The notes under the pieces are model-generated. The model had not been told where the DNA came from. It ran no database searches and worked only from the letters and a program-made list of their open reading frames with translations. The position numbers were made by a program, and so were the translations under genes. 64,000 bases of DNA from Streptomyces hyaluromycini (GTDB taxonomy: Bacteria; Actinomycetota; Actinomycetes; Streptomycetales; Streptomycetaceae), in assembly GCF_002217755.1 (NCBI RefSeq), contig NZ_BCFL01000017.1:586442-650441 (forward strand). Direction: 5' to 3'. Each line of letters begins with the position of its first letter. Position 1 is the stretch's first letter. Below, piece after piece: positions 8,583-16,190 of this stretch.

Positions 8583-10006
8583 GAGTTCGCGCTGGACGGG
8601 CCGAAGAACTCGATCTCGGCGATGGCCACCTGGGTGCGGCCCGGCGCCCGGTACGACGACTCGATCGTGAAGCGGACGGAGACGGCGTCGGCGGCCCTGA
8701 GGTCGCGGGTCTGGCCGCCGGCCGCCTGGTCGAGGGTCACTTCGCGGGTCTCGGTCTTGCCGTCGGCGGTCTTGATGGTCGCCTTCAGGCGGTGCGGCAG
8801 GGCCGAGTTCTTCAACTGGTCGTTGTGGGTCGACTCGCCCGACGTGATGACGACGTTCAGAAGGCGGGTCGGTTCGTCGAAGTGCGCCTCCACCCACTCG
8901 CCCTCGCCGCCGCCGACGATGCCCGGGCCCCACCACGTGTTGTTCAGCTTGTCGAAGAGCAGGTCCGGCTTATGGCCCGCGTACGAGCGGGAGGCGCGGT
9001 AGCTGTCCGGGGAGACCTGGGCGCGCTTGGCGAAGTGGTCGCGGGTGGCGCTGATCGCCTTCGGCGTGTTGACCGCCAGGACCGTGACGCCGGTGAGGAC
9101 GACGGCGGCGACGATCCAGGTGAGGACGCGGTCGAAGGTGCGGCGGAGGCGGGGGCGGTCGCCTGCCCACGGGGTCTCTCTGCGGCGGAAGTCGAAGATG
9201 CGGCGCCACCAGGGGCGGGGGGCCGAGGCGGCGGTGCCGGGGTGGCCGGCCATGGGCATGGCGCAGCGGGTGCAGAAGTGGCGGTCGGGGCGGTTGGGGG
9301 TGGCGCACCAGGGGCAGGGGGTGCCGCCGTGGGCGCCGAGGTCTTCGCCGGGGGCGCGGACGGCGGCGGGGCGTTGGGGGGTGGGGCGGCCGGGGAGGAC
9401 CGGGGCGATGGGGTGGGGGGCCGGGGTGGGGGTGGGCTCACTCACCGGGATGAGGAGGCGGCGGGCCCTGTCCTGGTCGGAGGTGGGGGTGGGGGTGGGT
9501 TCCGGTTCGGGTGCGGGGTGCGGGGTGGGGGTGGGGATGGGGGTGGTTTCGGCTGTGGGTGACGTGGCGGTGAGTGGGGGCTGGTCGCGCTCACGCGGCG
9601 GTAGCCGCAAATCCGATTCAGCCCCGCGCCCCTGAAGGGGCGCTGTCGTCGCCGGTGCTGACAGGTCGCCGTGGGCCTGACGGGGCGCTGTCGTCGCCGG
9701 TGTTGACAGGTCGCCGTGGGCCTGACGGGGGGCTGCACTCGCCGTTGCTTCAAAGTCCCCGTGGTCGCCGTGGGACTCTGCCGGGGCTGTCGTTGTCGTT
9801 GTTCGGGTGTCTGGTTGGGGGAGGCCGGTGGCGCCGTCTCTGCGGGTGAAGGCGTCCCAGGCGGGGGTCGGGGCGGGGGCCGGGGTCTGCTGTCGGGGCT
9901 CCTCGGTGTTGCCGGCCCAGCTCAGGACCGCGCCGCAGGCGTCGCAGAAGGACTGGCCCGGTTCCGCGACCGTGCCGCACTCCGTGCAGTTCCGGTTGGT
10001 CGTCAT
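8579..10006 (-). CDS. eCIS membrane protein: zinc ribbons, TM, glycan-binding-like domain (CisA-like)
   Basis: 475 residues, last gene of the structural operon. It starts with a zinc ribbon (C7-x2-C10, C21-x2-C24), then a long low-complexity linker with 15-residue tandem repeats, a second ribbon (CPWCATPN...CTRCAMPM), a basic stretch, one TM helix (VLTWIVAAVVLTGVTVLAV, about residues 290-310) and a discoidin/NADase-type glycan-binding-like domain (NTWWGPGIVGGGEGEWVEA). Positive residues before the TM predict N-inside/C-outside. The ATGA overlap with the baseplate gene shows coupling. Position and architecture recall CisA (SCO4242), reported to link the S. coelicolor particle to the membrane; homology is inferred from memory. 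Confidence 0.8.
   Translation of the reverse strand: MTTNRNCTECGTVAEPGQSFCDACGAVLSWAGNTEEPRQQTPAPAPTPAWDAFTRRDGATGLPQPDTRTTTTTAPAESHGDHGDFEATASAAPRQAHGDLSTPATTAPRQAHGDLSAPATTAPLQGRGAESDLRLPPRERDQPPLTATSPTAETTPIPTPTPHPAPEPEPTPTPTSDQDRARRLLIPVSEPTPTPAPHPIAPVLPGRPTPQRPAAVRAPGEDLGAHGGTPCPWCATPNRPDRHFCTRCAMPMAGHPGTAASAPRPWWRRIFDFRRRETPWAGDRPRLRRTFDRVLTWIVAAVVLTGVTVLAVNTPKAISATRDHFAKRAQVSPDSYRASRSYAGHKPDLLFDKLNNTWWGPGIVGGGEGEWVEAHFDEPTRLLNVVITSGESTHNDQLKNSALPHRLKATIKTADGKTETREVTLDQAAGGQTRDLRAADAVSVRFTIESSYRAPGRTQVAIAEIEFFGPSSANS
9579..9643. repeat. Dispersed repeat family B copy inside a coding region
   Basis: 65-bp element: GGCTGGTCGCGC, then an inner hairpin around GCGGC-GGTA-GCCGC, ending in the palindrome GCGCCCCTGAAGGGGCGC. 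Other copies are intergenic at 40513-40578, 61909-61972 and (inverted) 52174-52236. Here it lies in frame in the membrane-protein linker, about residues 122-143. Confidence 0.75.
9644..9738. repeat. 45-bp tandem repeat coding for 15-residue linker units
   Basis: Two full copies and a partial third of a 45-bp unit encode the 15-residue unit APRQAHGDLS(T/A)PATT in the cytoplasmic linker of the eCIS membrane protein. It sits directly next to the family B element, whose AGGGGCGC end merges with the repeat unit. Confidence 0.8.
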
Positions 10007-10563
10007 CGCTGCGGGGTCCTTTCGGCGGACGCGGTCACCTGGACCGTGTACGGCATGTGAGCGGGGCGGGCGGCGGCCACGAGGTGTTCCAGGCGGACCT
10101 CGTCGGCCGGGGTGGGGGAGGGCAGCGTGAGGTGGACGTGGAGGTGGGGGCGGGGGGCGCCGGGGAAGGGGCCGAGCGGGCGGGCGTTCCAGTCGGCGCC
10201 GCCGCTCTCCGTGATGTCCGGGGTCACGCCGAAGGCCAGCCGGACCGTCTCGGACAGGCCGAGGCGGGTGCCCCGGATGCGGTGCAGGTAGGCGGCCGCC
10301 GCCACGGCCGCACGGAGCAGGGGTTCCGGTTCGGTGCCGTCCGTCTCGGCGCCGACCCAGGTGCCGAGCCATTCCGCGAAGTCCAGCGGGGCCAGGGCCG
10401 GGTCGAAGTAGCTGGGCAGGCAGTCGAGGACGTTCGGGATCGGGGCGATCACGTCGTCCAGGCCGGCGACGAAGCGCAGCGCCAGGTCGTCGTCGGCGAA
10501 GACCGCGGGAAGCATCGCGCCGATGGGCACGGAGGAGCCGAGGCCGTCGATGGAGCCTCTCAA
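10003..10563 (-). CDS. eCIS baseplate wedge protein, phage gpI/TIGR02242-like (Afp12 position)
   Basis: 186-residue phage tail protein of the TIGR02242 type. Characteristic stretches are LPAVFADDDLALRFVAGLDD, LPSYFDPALAPLDFAEWLG and HRIRGTRLGLSETVRLAFG. In contractile systems this protein partners the J/gp6-like protein to make the wedges joining spike and sheath. It follows the J-like gene by 28 bases and its stop overlaps the next start (ATGA). The start at 10563 gives normal length. Confidence 0.88.
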   Translation of the reverse strand: MRGSIDGLGSSVPIGAMLPAVFADDDLALRFVAGLDDVIAPIPNVLDCLPSYFDPALAPLDFAEWLGTWVGAETDGTEPEPLLRAAVAAAAYLHRIRGTRLGLSETVRLAFGVTPDITESGGADWNARPLGPFPGAPRPHLHVHLTLPSPTPADEVRLEHLVAAARPAHMPYTVQVTASAERTPQR

Positions 10564-10591
10564 CGGACGCCTCCCGTCGAGCTGTTGACGG

Positions 10592-12553
10592 TCATTCGCC
10601 GATCACCCGGACCCGGTGGTCGTAGGAGAAGACCAGGGACGGGGCGTCCAGGTCGATGCGGTCGGTCGGGTCGCCGCGCTTGCCGGTGAGCGGGTCGGCG
10701 GGGTGGAGGACGACTTCGTCGACCAGTTCCACGCCGGGGACCCGTTGCAGCACCGCGAAGACCTCGCCCGACTGCACCGGGCGCCCGAACCGCCAGCCCT
10801 TGCCGTCCGCACCGCCGGTCAGCGGGTCGAGGTGGCGGTAGAGGGCGTCGTGGGCCTGGTGGCGGACCCGGTCGACGTCCACGCCGCGGAAGGCGTGCAC
10901 GGTGGCGACGACCGTGATGCCCTGGTAGAAGGGCGGGCCGACCGCCAACCGGGTGCCGATCAACCGGCGTTCGTCCAGGTAGCGGGTGATGCGGTCCAGC
11001 AGGGCGTCGCCGGGGACGAGTTGCTCGAAGCGCAGCCGGCCGCCAGGGTCGGGGACCGCCTGGGGTACCACCAGGACCCGTACCGCGTACGAACCGTGCT
11101 CGCCCTCCTCGCCCTCCAGGCAGGTGATCCGGGCCGTCTCGGGGGCGGCGCGGCGGGCCAGCTCCTCGTAGTCGCGCAGGGTCACCGCCCGCTCCTGGGC
11201 GCGCAGCGTGATCGGGGCGCGCACCTTCGCCTCGGCGACCGTCTCGCCGTCCACTCCGCCGCGCGCCGCCTCCCGGTTGACGACGTCCGCGACGTACGGG
11301 ATGGAGGACCGCAGGATCTGTACGGCCCCCCGGGCCACGTTGCCGTCCCGGCCGCCGCCCGTGCGGTAGCGGCGGGCCCGGACGACCGCGCCCTTCGGGG
11401 CCACCGTGCCGTACTGGCGCAGCGAGCCGTCCGGTTCGCGGACCGCGGGGCCGAAGGCGATGTCGCCGGTCGTCGCGTCAAGGGTGATGTGCCGGTCGTA
11501 CGGCCCGGAGGCCGCGAAGTGCGGGACGACCTGCCAGTCCACCCAGCCGCCCTCGCCGTCGTGCTCGGCGGTCTGCAGGAGCAGCGGCGGGGTGTCCCCG
11601 ACGACGGGGGCGTGGGCGAGCCGCAGGCGCTGGCCGGGCAGGCCGGTGGACTCGCCGAGCGCCTCGTCCTCGACGGTCTCCGCGTGGACGGCGGCCGTGG
11701 TGCCGCCCACCGTGCAGGCCTCGACGAACCGGACCGTCGGGGAGGTGGTGTAGAAGGGCTGGTCGGAGTGGGGTTCGGTGACCCGGCAGCGCAGCCAGCT
11801 CGCCTCCAGGCCGCCGTTGCGGGACAGCACGTGCCCGCCGGGGACGTGCAGCACGACCTCGCCGGGGCGGTTGAGGCCACCCGTGCCGTCCCGGTCGACC
11901 TCGCACTCCCGCCAGCCGTCCTCCGTCCACGCCTCCCACACCAGCGGGGGCTGCCGCGGGTCCACGCCGACACCGTCGACCCGGCTGTCCAGGTCCAGGG
12001 CGACCGCGCAGTGCGGAACGGCGGCGGAGAGGCCGAGCAGCATGCAGTCACCGGGGTTCGGCGACTCCGTGAAACACAACAGGTCCTTGCCCTCGGCGAG
12101 TTCATGGGTGAGGTCGACGACGGCCGCGCCGTGCTGCTGCCGCAGCAGGTGCCGCAACTCGCTCGGCACGATGGTCAGTTCGCGCTCGGTCGCGAAGACC
12201 ACCGCCTCCTGCGTCTCGGTACGGCGGGTCGCCACCTCGGTGCCGACCGGTACCGGAACCGGGTCCTCCTGGGCCGCCGACAGCCAGAACGTGACCTCCG
12301 TGCGGGCGGCGGACGGCGGGAACAGCGTGATGCCGACCAGGTCGAGGAAGGCGAGGTGGTTCTTCTCCGGGACCCGGTTGAGGCGGTACACGAGCTGGTC
12401 GGCCATGTGCGCGACCGTCTCCACCAGCGTGATGCCGGGGTCGGAGACGTTGTGGTCGGTCCACTCCGGGGCGCGCTGCTGGATGTAACGCTTGGCGTCG
12501 TCGACGAACTGCTGGAAGCGTCGGTCGTCGAGGTTCGGGGAGGGCAGGGCCAT
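10592..12553 (-). CDS. eCIS baseplate assembly protein, J/gp6-like (TIGR02243)
   Basis: 653-residue putative baseplate assembly protein, the Afp11/gp6/gp47 equivalent. The N-terminus MALPSPNLDDRRFQQFVDDA with HNVSDPGITLVETVAHMAD is the family signature; the middle carries the Ig-like beta insertions usual in eCIS versions, and the C-terminal part (LRDYEELARRAAPETARI, then GRPVQSGEVFAVLQRVPGV) matches baseplate J. It would form the ring around the spike. It follows the gp25-like gene by five bases. Confidence 0.93.
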   Translation of the reverse strand: MALPSPNLDDRRFQQFVDDAKRYIQQRAPEWTDHNVSDPGITLVETVAHMADQLVYRLNRVPEKNHLAFLDLVGITLFPPSAARTEVTFWLSAAQEDPVPVPVGTEVATRRTETQEAVVFATERELTIVPSELRHLLRQQHGAAVVDLTHELAEGKDLLCFTESPNPGDCMLLGLSAAVPHCAVALDLDSRVDGVGVDPRQPPLVWEAWTEDGWRECEVDRDGTGGLNRPGEVVLHVPGGHVLSRNGGLEASWLRCRVTEPHSDQPFYTTSPTVRFVEACTVGGTTAAVHAETVEDEALGESTGLPGQRLRLAHAPVVGDTPPLLLQTAEHDGEGGWVDWQVVPHFAASGPYDRHITLDATTGDIAFGPAVREPDGSLRQYGTVAPKGAVVRARRYRTGGGRDGNVARGAVQILRSSIPYVADVVNREAARGGVDGETVAEAKVRAPITLRAQERAVTLRDYEELARRAAPETARITCLEGEEGEHGSYAVRVLVVPQAVPDPGGRLRFEQLVPGDALLDRITRYLDERRLIGTRLAVGPPFYQGITVVATVHAFRGVDVDRVRHQAHDALYRHLDPLTGGADGKGWRFGRPVQSGEVFAVLQRVPGVELVDEVVLHPADPLTGKRGDPTDRIDLDAPSLVFSYDHRVRVIGE

Positions 12554-12558
12554 CGGGA

Positions 12559-13002
12559 TCAGCGGTCGCTTTCGGAGGAGTCCGAGGAGGCGGGGGGCAG
12601 GTCCGGCTCGTCGTGGGAGGGGATGACGTAGAAGGGGAAGACCAGGCTGCGCGGGTTGTTGGTGCCGCGGATCGAGTAGCGGACGTCGATCATCAGCACG
12701 CTCGGGTCGGCCCCGGTGGTCACCTCGACGTCCTCGACCTCGATCCGCGGCTCCCAGCGGTCGAGGCAGGCGTGCACCTCGTGCTGGATACGGCCGGCGG
12801 TCTGCTCGTTGACCGGGGCGAAGACGAGGTCGTGGATGGCGCAGCCGAACTCCGGCCGCATCGGGCGTTCGCCCGGGGCCGTGGAGAGGATGAGGCGGAT
12901 GGCCTCCTCCACCTCCTTCTCGCCGCTGACCAGGGCGATGCCGCCGGTGGGCCCGATCCGCAACGGGAACGACCAGCCGGAGCCGACGAACTGCTCTGCC
13001 AT
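12559..13002 (-). CDS. eCIS baseplate protein, GPW/gp25 family (Afp9 position)
   Basis: 147 residues, normal for gp25-like proteins. Recognisable motifs are GPTGGIALVSGEKEVEEAIR, LSTAPGERPMRPEFGCAIHD and the EPRIEVEDVEV strand. gp25 sits where baseplate wedge meets the first sheath ring and primes sheath polymerisation. It lies 40 bases after the VgrG-like gene. An acidic Ser-rich tail (SSDSSESDR) ends the protein. Confidence 0.95.
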   Translation of the reverse strand: MAEQFVGSGWSFPLRIGPTGGIALVSGEKEVEEAIRLILSTAPGERPMRPEFGCAIHDLVFAPVNEQTAGRIQHEVHACLDRWEPRIEVEDVEVTTGADPSVLMIDVRYSIRGTNNPRSLVFPFYVIPSHDEPDLPPASSDSSESDR

Positions 13003-13042
13003 CAGCCCCGCACCCGCCCCTCGGGGAAGACCCGCCGCCCGC

Positions 13043-14950
13043 TCACGGGATCACCATCACGGTCAGTCCGCCCATCGTCATCATGCCCAGGACCGGCACC
13101 TGGGGGGCCTGGATCCCCACGGTGGTGAGGGAGCTGATCGCGACGGCGGCGTTGCCGCGCAGCGACAGGGCGGCGTTCGCCATCACGTTCACGGCGGCGG
13201 CGTTCACGGTGACCGCGCCCGCGGGCGCCTTGATGTCGACGAGTTCCGCGCTCTGGATGGACAGCGGTCCCCCGCTCCTGAGGCTGAGCGCGCCGCCCGC
13301 CTTCAGGGACAGGTTGGCGCCCGCCTCGACCGACACCGACCTGCTGCCCTTGATGGAGACGCTGCCCTTGCTGTCCACGGTGATCTCGGTCTGCTGCCGG
13401 TCCAGGAAGACGGTGAGCTTGTCGTCGCCGCTGGCCAGCCGGACGCCCTGTTTGCGGCCCCGCTGGTCGAGCAGGTCCATGCGGTTGCCGACCCGGTCGG
13501 AGATTGTGTGCCGGGTGGCCCGGCCGCGCATGCCGTCGTGCAGCGGCACGTCCTTGACCCTGGTCGGCTTGTCCTTGCCGTTGTAGAGGCCGCCGATGAC
13601 GTACGCGTGGTCGAGGGCGCCCCGGTCGAAGGCGACGAGCACCTCGTCCCCGACGTCCATCGGGAACACCCCGCCGCCGCGCACCCCGCCCCACTGCATG
13701 GTCCGGGTCCAGTCGCTGACGTAGGTGTCGTCCAGCCACGGGAACTTGAGTTTCACCCGCCCCTGCTGGAGCGGGTCCTGCACGTCGGTGACGAGGGCCT
13801 GCGCCACGCTGAGCTGCCGGTCGCCGCCGGCGTCCCCGCCACCGCCGGAGGCGACGCCGTACAGGGACCGCCACTGGCGGCCGCTGACGGTCACCCAGGT
13901 CTCGTAGTGCTTGGCGTCGCCGAAGACATGCCGTACCGAGGTGACCGTGTACTTCCCCTCGAAGGGGTCCCCGACGTCCGCGAGCGCCACCGGGACCCCG
14001 GGCCGCAGCTTCGGGTTGCCCCGCACGACCACCTCCACCTCGGCGAACGTCGAGGTGACGTCGTCGGAGAGGGCGTCGGCCGCGTACTTCACCTCGGACT
14101 GCTTGTCGTACGGCGTACGCGTCTCGACCAGCTTCGTCGTCTTGAACTCGCCGGCCGCCGCGCCCGGGGTGGTGCCGATGCTGTAGCCGGTGTTGGCGGC
14201 GGGGGTCACGGTCGCCGTGAGCGTCTTCTTCGTCCGTACGTCCCAGCCGCGCGACTCGACCTTGTTCACCTGGTCGGAGGCGGTGACCGCGGTGCGCAGC
14301 CGCAGGATGTCGTGCCCGGCCTCAAGGACGAACGGGCTCTTGTCGCCGTCGGTCTGCGGCGAGGGCGCCCCCGAGGCGCTCTTCTGCTTCACGAACTGGA
14401 ACTTGCCGTCGGCGTCCACCGACATGACCATCTCGTTCTCGTCGGCGAGCCGCGCCAGGAAGTCCCAGTCGGTGACGTTCGACTGGCTGATGAACTCGTA
14501 GACGGTCTTCGTGGCCTGGATCCGCCCGATCGGCACGCCGTCCTGGGCGGCCAGCTTGCGGGCGATGTCGGATGCGGTCTGGTTGCGGTACGCGACGACG
14601 CGGCGCTGCCGCATCAGCCGGAACCCGTAGTCGTAGCCCCGGACCACCGCGTAGCTGCCGGTGCCGTCGTACTCGGCCTCCATCCCCGTGACCTCGCCGG
14701 TGAGCAGCGGGTCGCCGGTGCCCTGCCCGTCGGAGACCGGCGTGATCACCACCGGGGTGCCGAACTGCACGCCCAGCTTGCCCAGCAGTTTGCGGGCCGG
14801 ATCCCGGAAGGTCAGCTGGAAGGCGGCGGGCACCCCGACGCCCTGGTCGACGTGGGCGTCGACGAGATACCGCCCGTACTCCGAGGTCGCGGTCAGCTCC
14901 TTGCCGCCGATGACGACCTTGATGACGTTCGAGAAAGCGTGCTTCACCAT
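13043..14950 (-). CDS. eCIS central spike, VgrG/gpD-like (Afp8 position)
   Basis: 635-residue spike protein. The N-terminal half is a gp27-like hub with phage late-control-D features (QSNVTDWDFLARLADENEM). A gp5 OB-fold follows (LKFPWLDDTYVSDWTRTMQW...MDVGDEVLVAF), then a beta-helix-like repeat tail of alternating S/V/A residues ending VLGMMTMGGLTVMVIP. The start ATG at 14950 shares a base with the LysM gene stop (TGATG); upstream in-frame residues belong to another frame. No toxin domain is attached, and no PAAR gene follows, so the needle tip is either this C-terminus or encoded elsewhere. Confidence 0.93.
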   Translation of the reverse strand: MVKHAFSNVIKVVIGGKELTATSEYGRYLVDAHVDQGVGVPAAFQLTFRDPARKLLGKLGVQFGTPVVITPVSDGQGTGDPLLTGEVTGMEAEYDGTGSYAVVRGYDYGFRLMRQRRVVAYRNQTASDIARKLAAQDGVPIGRIQATKTVYEFISQSNVTDWDFLARLADENEMVMSVDADGKFQFVKQKSASGAPSPQTDGDKSPFVLEAGHDILRLRTAVTASDQVNKVESRGWDVRTKKTLTATVTPAANTGYSIGTTPGAAAGEFKTTKLVETRTPYDKQSEVKYAADALSDDVTSTFAEVEVVVRGNPKLRPGVPVALADVGDPFEGKYTVTSVRHVFGDAKHYETWVTVSGRQWRSLYGVASGGGGDAGGDRQLSVAQALVTDVQDPLQQGRVKLKFPWLDDTYVSDWTRTMQWGGVRGGGVFPMDVGDEVLVAFDRGALDHAYVIGGLYNGKDKPTRVKDVPLHDGMRGRATRHTISDRVGNRMDLLDQRGRKQGVRLASGDDKLTVFLDRQQTEITVDSKGSVSIKGSRSVSVEAGANLSLKAGGALSLRSGGPLSIQSAELVDIKAPAGAVTVNAAAVNVMANAALSLRGNAAVAISSLTTVGIQAPQVPVLGMMTMGGLTVMVIP

Positions 14951-15672
14951 CAGGACCGCACCTCCTCGGCGGCCGGCAACACCAGTTCCGTCCCCGTGGG
15001 CAGCCACCCCGGGTCGTCGATGTCGTTCGCGTCCGCGATCGCCCGCCAGGCGGCCGCGTTGCCGTACTCCCGCCAGGCCAGCGACTGCAGCGAGTCCCCG
15101 GCGACGACCCGGTGCACGCGCTGCGCGGTGAGCGCCCCGGACGTCGGGTTCTGTCCCGCGGTCTTGCTCGGGATCTCGTGCAGCTGAAGCCGGCAGCTGG
15201 CCCGGATCGGCATCCCGCTCGTCCCGAAGAGGGAGTAGGAGACGTCCGCGGAGGCGACGTACGCCGTGAAGTTGGCCGTCGAGAACGAGCCCCACTGGAA
15301 GACCACCCAGGGCGGCGACGGCTGCTTGGCCGCGATGCTCTTGCTGGTGACCTCGCAGCAGGCCAGCAGCGACTCCACCTTCTTCATCACGTCGTTGCTG
15401 TCCGGGTCGTCGGACCTGTCCAGGAAGATCTCCACGCTCATCTCACGCGGATGGGTGCCGAGGAACTCCGGGAGCGCGCCGTCCCGTTCGATCGGCGCCG
15501 CCGACGACTTCCAGTCCGCCCGGCGGGCGATGGACAGCTGCGCCGGGTTGAACTCGAAGCCGAACGTCTTGATGATGCCGCCCGGGCTGGTGCTGGTGCC
15601 CACGGGCGGCTCGTGAATCGCGAGGGTGGCCCGCACGAGGCTCTTGCCGGCGCCCCGGCTGCTCCTGGCCAT
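14950..15672 (-). CDS. eCIS LysM-domain tube/hub protein (Afp7-like)
   Basis: 240 residues. The N-terminal part (GGIIKTFGFEFNPAQLSIARR) is the conserved CIS tube protein region, and the C-terminal 50 residues are a LysM domain (RVHRVVAGDSLQSLAWREYG...WLPTGTELVLP). In phage tails and eCIS this protein connects the tube to the spike hub; LysM here is structural, though peptidoglycan binding is possible. The next gene overlaps its stop by one base. Confidence 0.93.
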   Translation of the reverse strand: MARSSRGAGKSLVRATLAIHEPPVGTSTSPGGIIKTFGFEFNPAQLSIARRADWKSSAAPIERDGALPEFLGTHPREMSVEIFLDRSDDPDSNDVMKKVESLLACCEVTSKSIAAKQPSPPWVVFQWGSFSTANFTAYVASADVSYSLFGTSGMPIRASCRLQLHEIPSKTAGQNPTSGALTAQRVHRVVAGDSLQSLAWREYGNAAAWRAIADANDIDDPGWLPTGTELVLPAAEEVRS

Positions 15673-15704
15673 GATCTGATCCGCCTGCCTCTCCGTACGT
15701 CCGC

Positions 15705-16127
15705 TCAGTCCGTGAAGCCGTGGTGGGCGATCTCCAGGACCTCCGTGGCCACGGACGGACTGCCCGCGTCCAGGGACGGCCCCTGCCAGCTCACCGGCAG
15801 CACGTCAAGCAGCCCCCACCGGGCCACCTCCGAGCCGTCGGCGCGCAGCGCCGTGATCTGCCCGGTGGGCCGCTCGATCCCCGTCTGCACGGACGAGATC
15901 CACTTCGCGACCTTCGAGGTGTCCGGGGTGAGCGGGCGGGTCAGCCGGATGTGGGAGAAGGTGACCCGGGTCGGCAGCTGCCACACGAACCCGTTGTTCC
16001 CGCCCTCCTGCCGCTGCTCGATCTCCACCTGCGACGACAGTCCCTCGCACCCGTTGAAGTAGCCGAGGTCCTCGCCGTCGATGGAGAGGCTGAACCAGAC
16101 TGTGGTTCCCGGGTCCTGGCGATCCAT
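15705..16127 (-). CDS. eCIS inner tube protein 2, gp19-like (Afp5 position)
   Basis: 140-residue phage tail tube protein (T4 gp19 family). Motifs: GTTVWFSLSIDGEDLGYFNG, EGGNNGFVWQLPTRV and LTRPLTPDTSKVAKW. It differs from the major tube protein at 20217-20660, and its place before the LysM gene suggests the tube initiator that adapts hub symmetry. The start at 16127 has AAAGG upstream. Confidence 0.92.
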   Translation of the reverse strand: MDRQDPGTTVWFSLSIDGEDLGYFNGCEGLSSQVEIEQRQEGGNNGFVWQLPTRVTFSHIRLTRPLTPDTSKVAKWISSVQTGIERPTGQITALRADGSEVARWGLLDVLPVSWQGPSLDAGSPSVATEVLEIAHHGFTD

Positions 16128-16160
16128 CGGGGGCCTTTCTGTGGAGTGGGTGCACTGTCG

Positions 16161-16190
16161 TCGTGATCAGTCGTGATCAGTCGTGATCAG
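16161..16190. repeat. 10-bp tandem repeat x3 overlapping a stop codon
   Basis: Three exact copies of tcgtgatcag. The last provides the TGA stop of the 1129-residue protein (16187-16189). Each unit contains the palindrome TGATCA. It lies in the short gap before the tube-2 gene. Confidence 0.8.

Noticed and set aside
13043-14950. VgrG as part of a type VI secretion system
   Set aside because: No TssJLM membrane complex, ClpV or TssBC two-part sheath; the sheath is a single phage-like gene and the hub is LysM-type.
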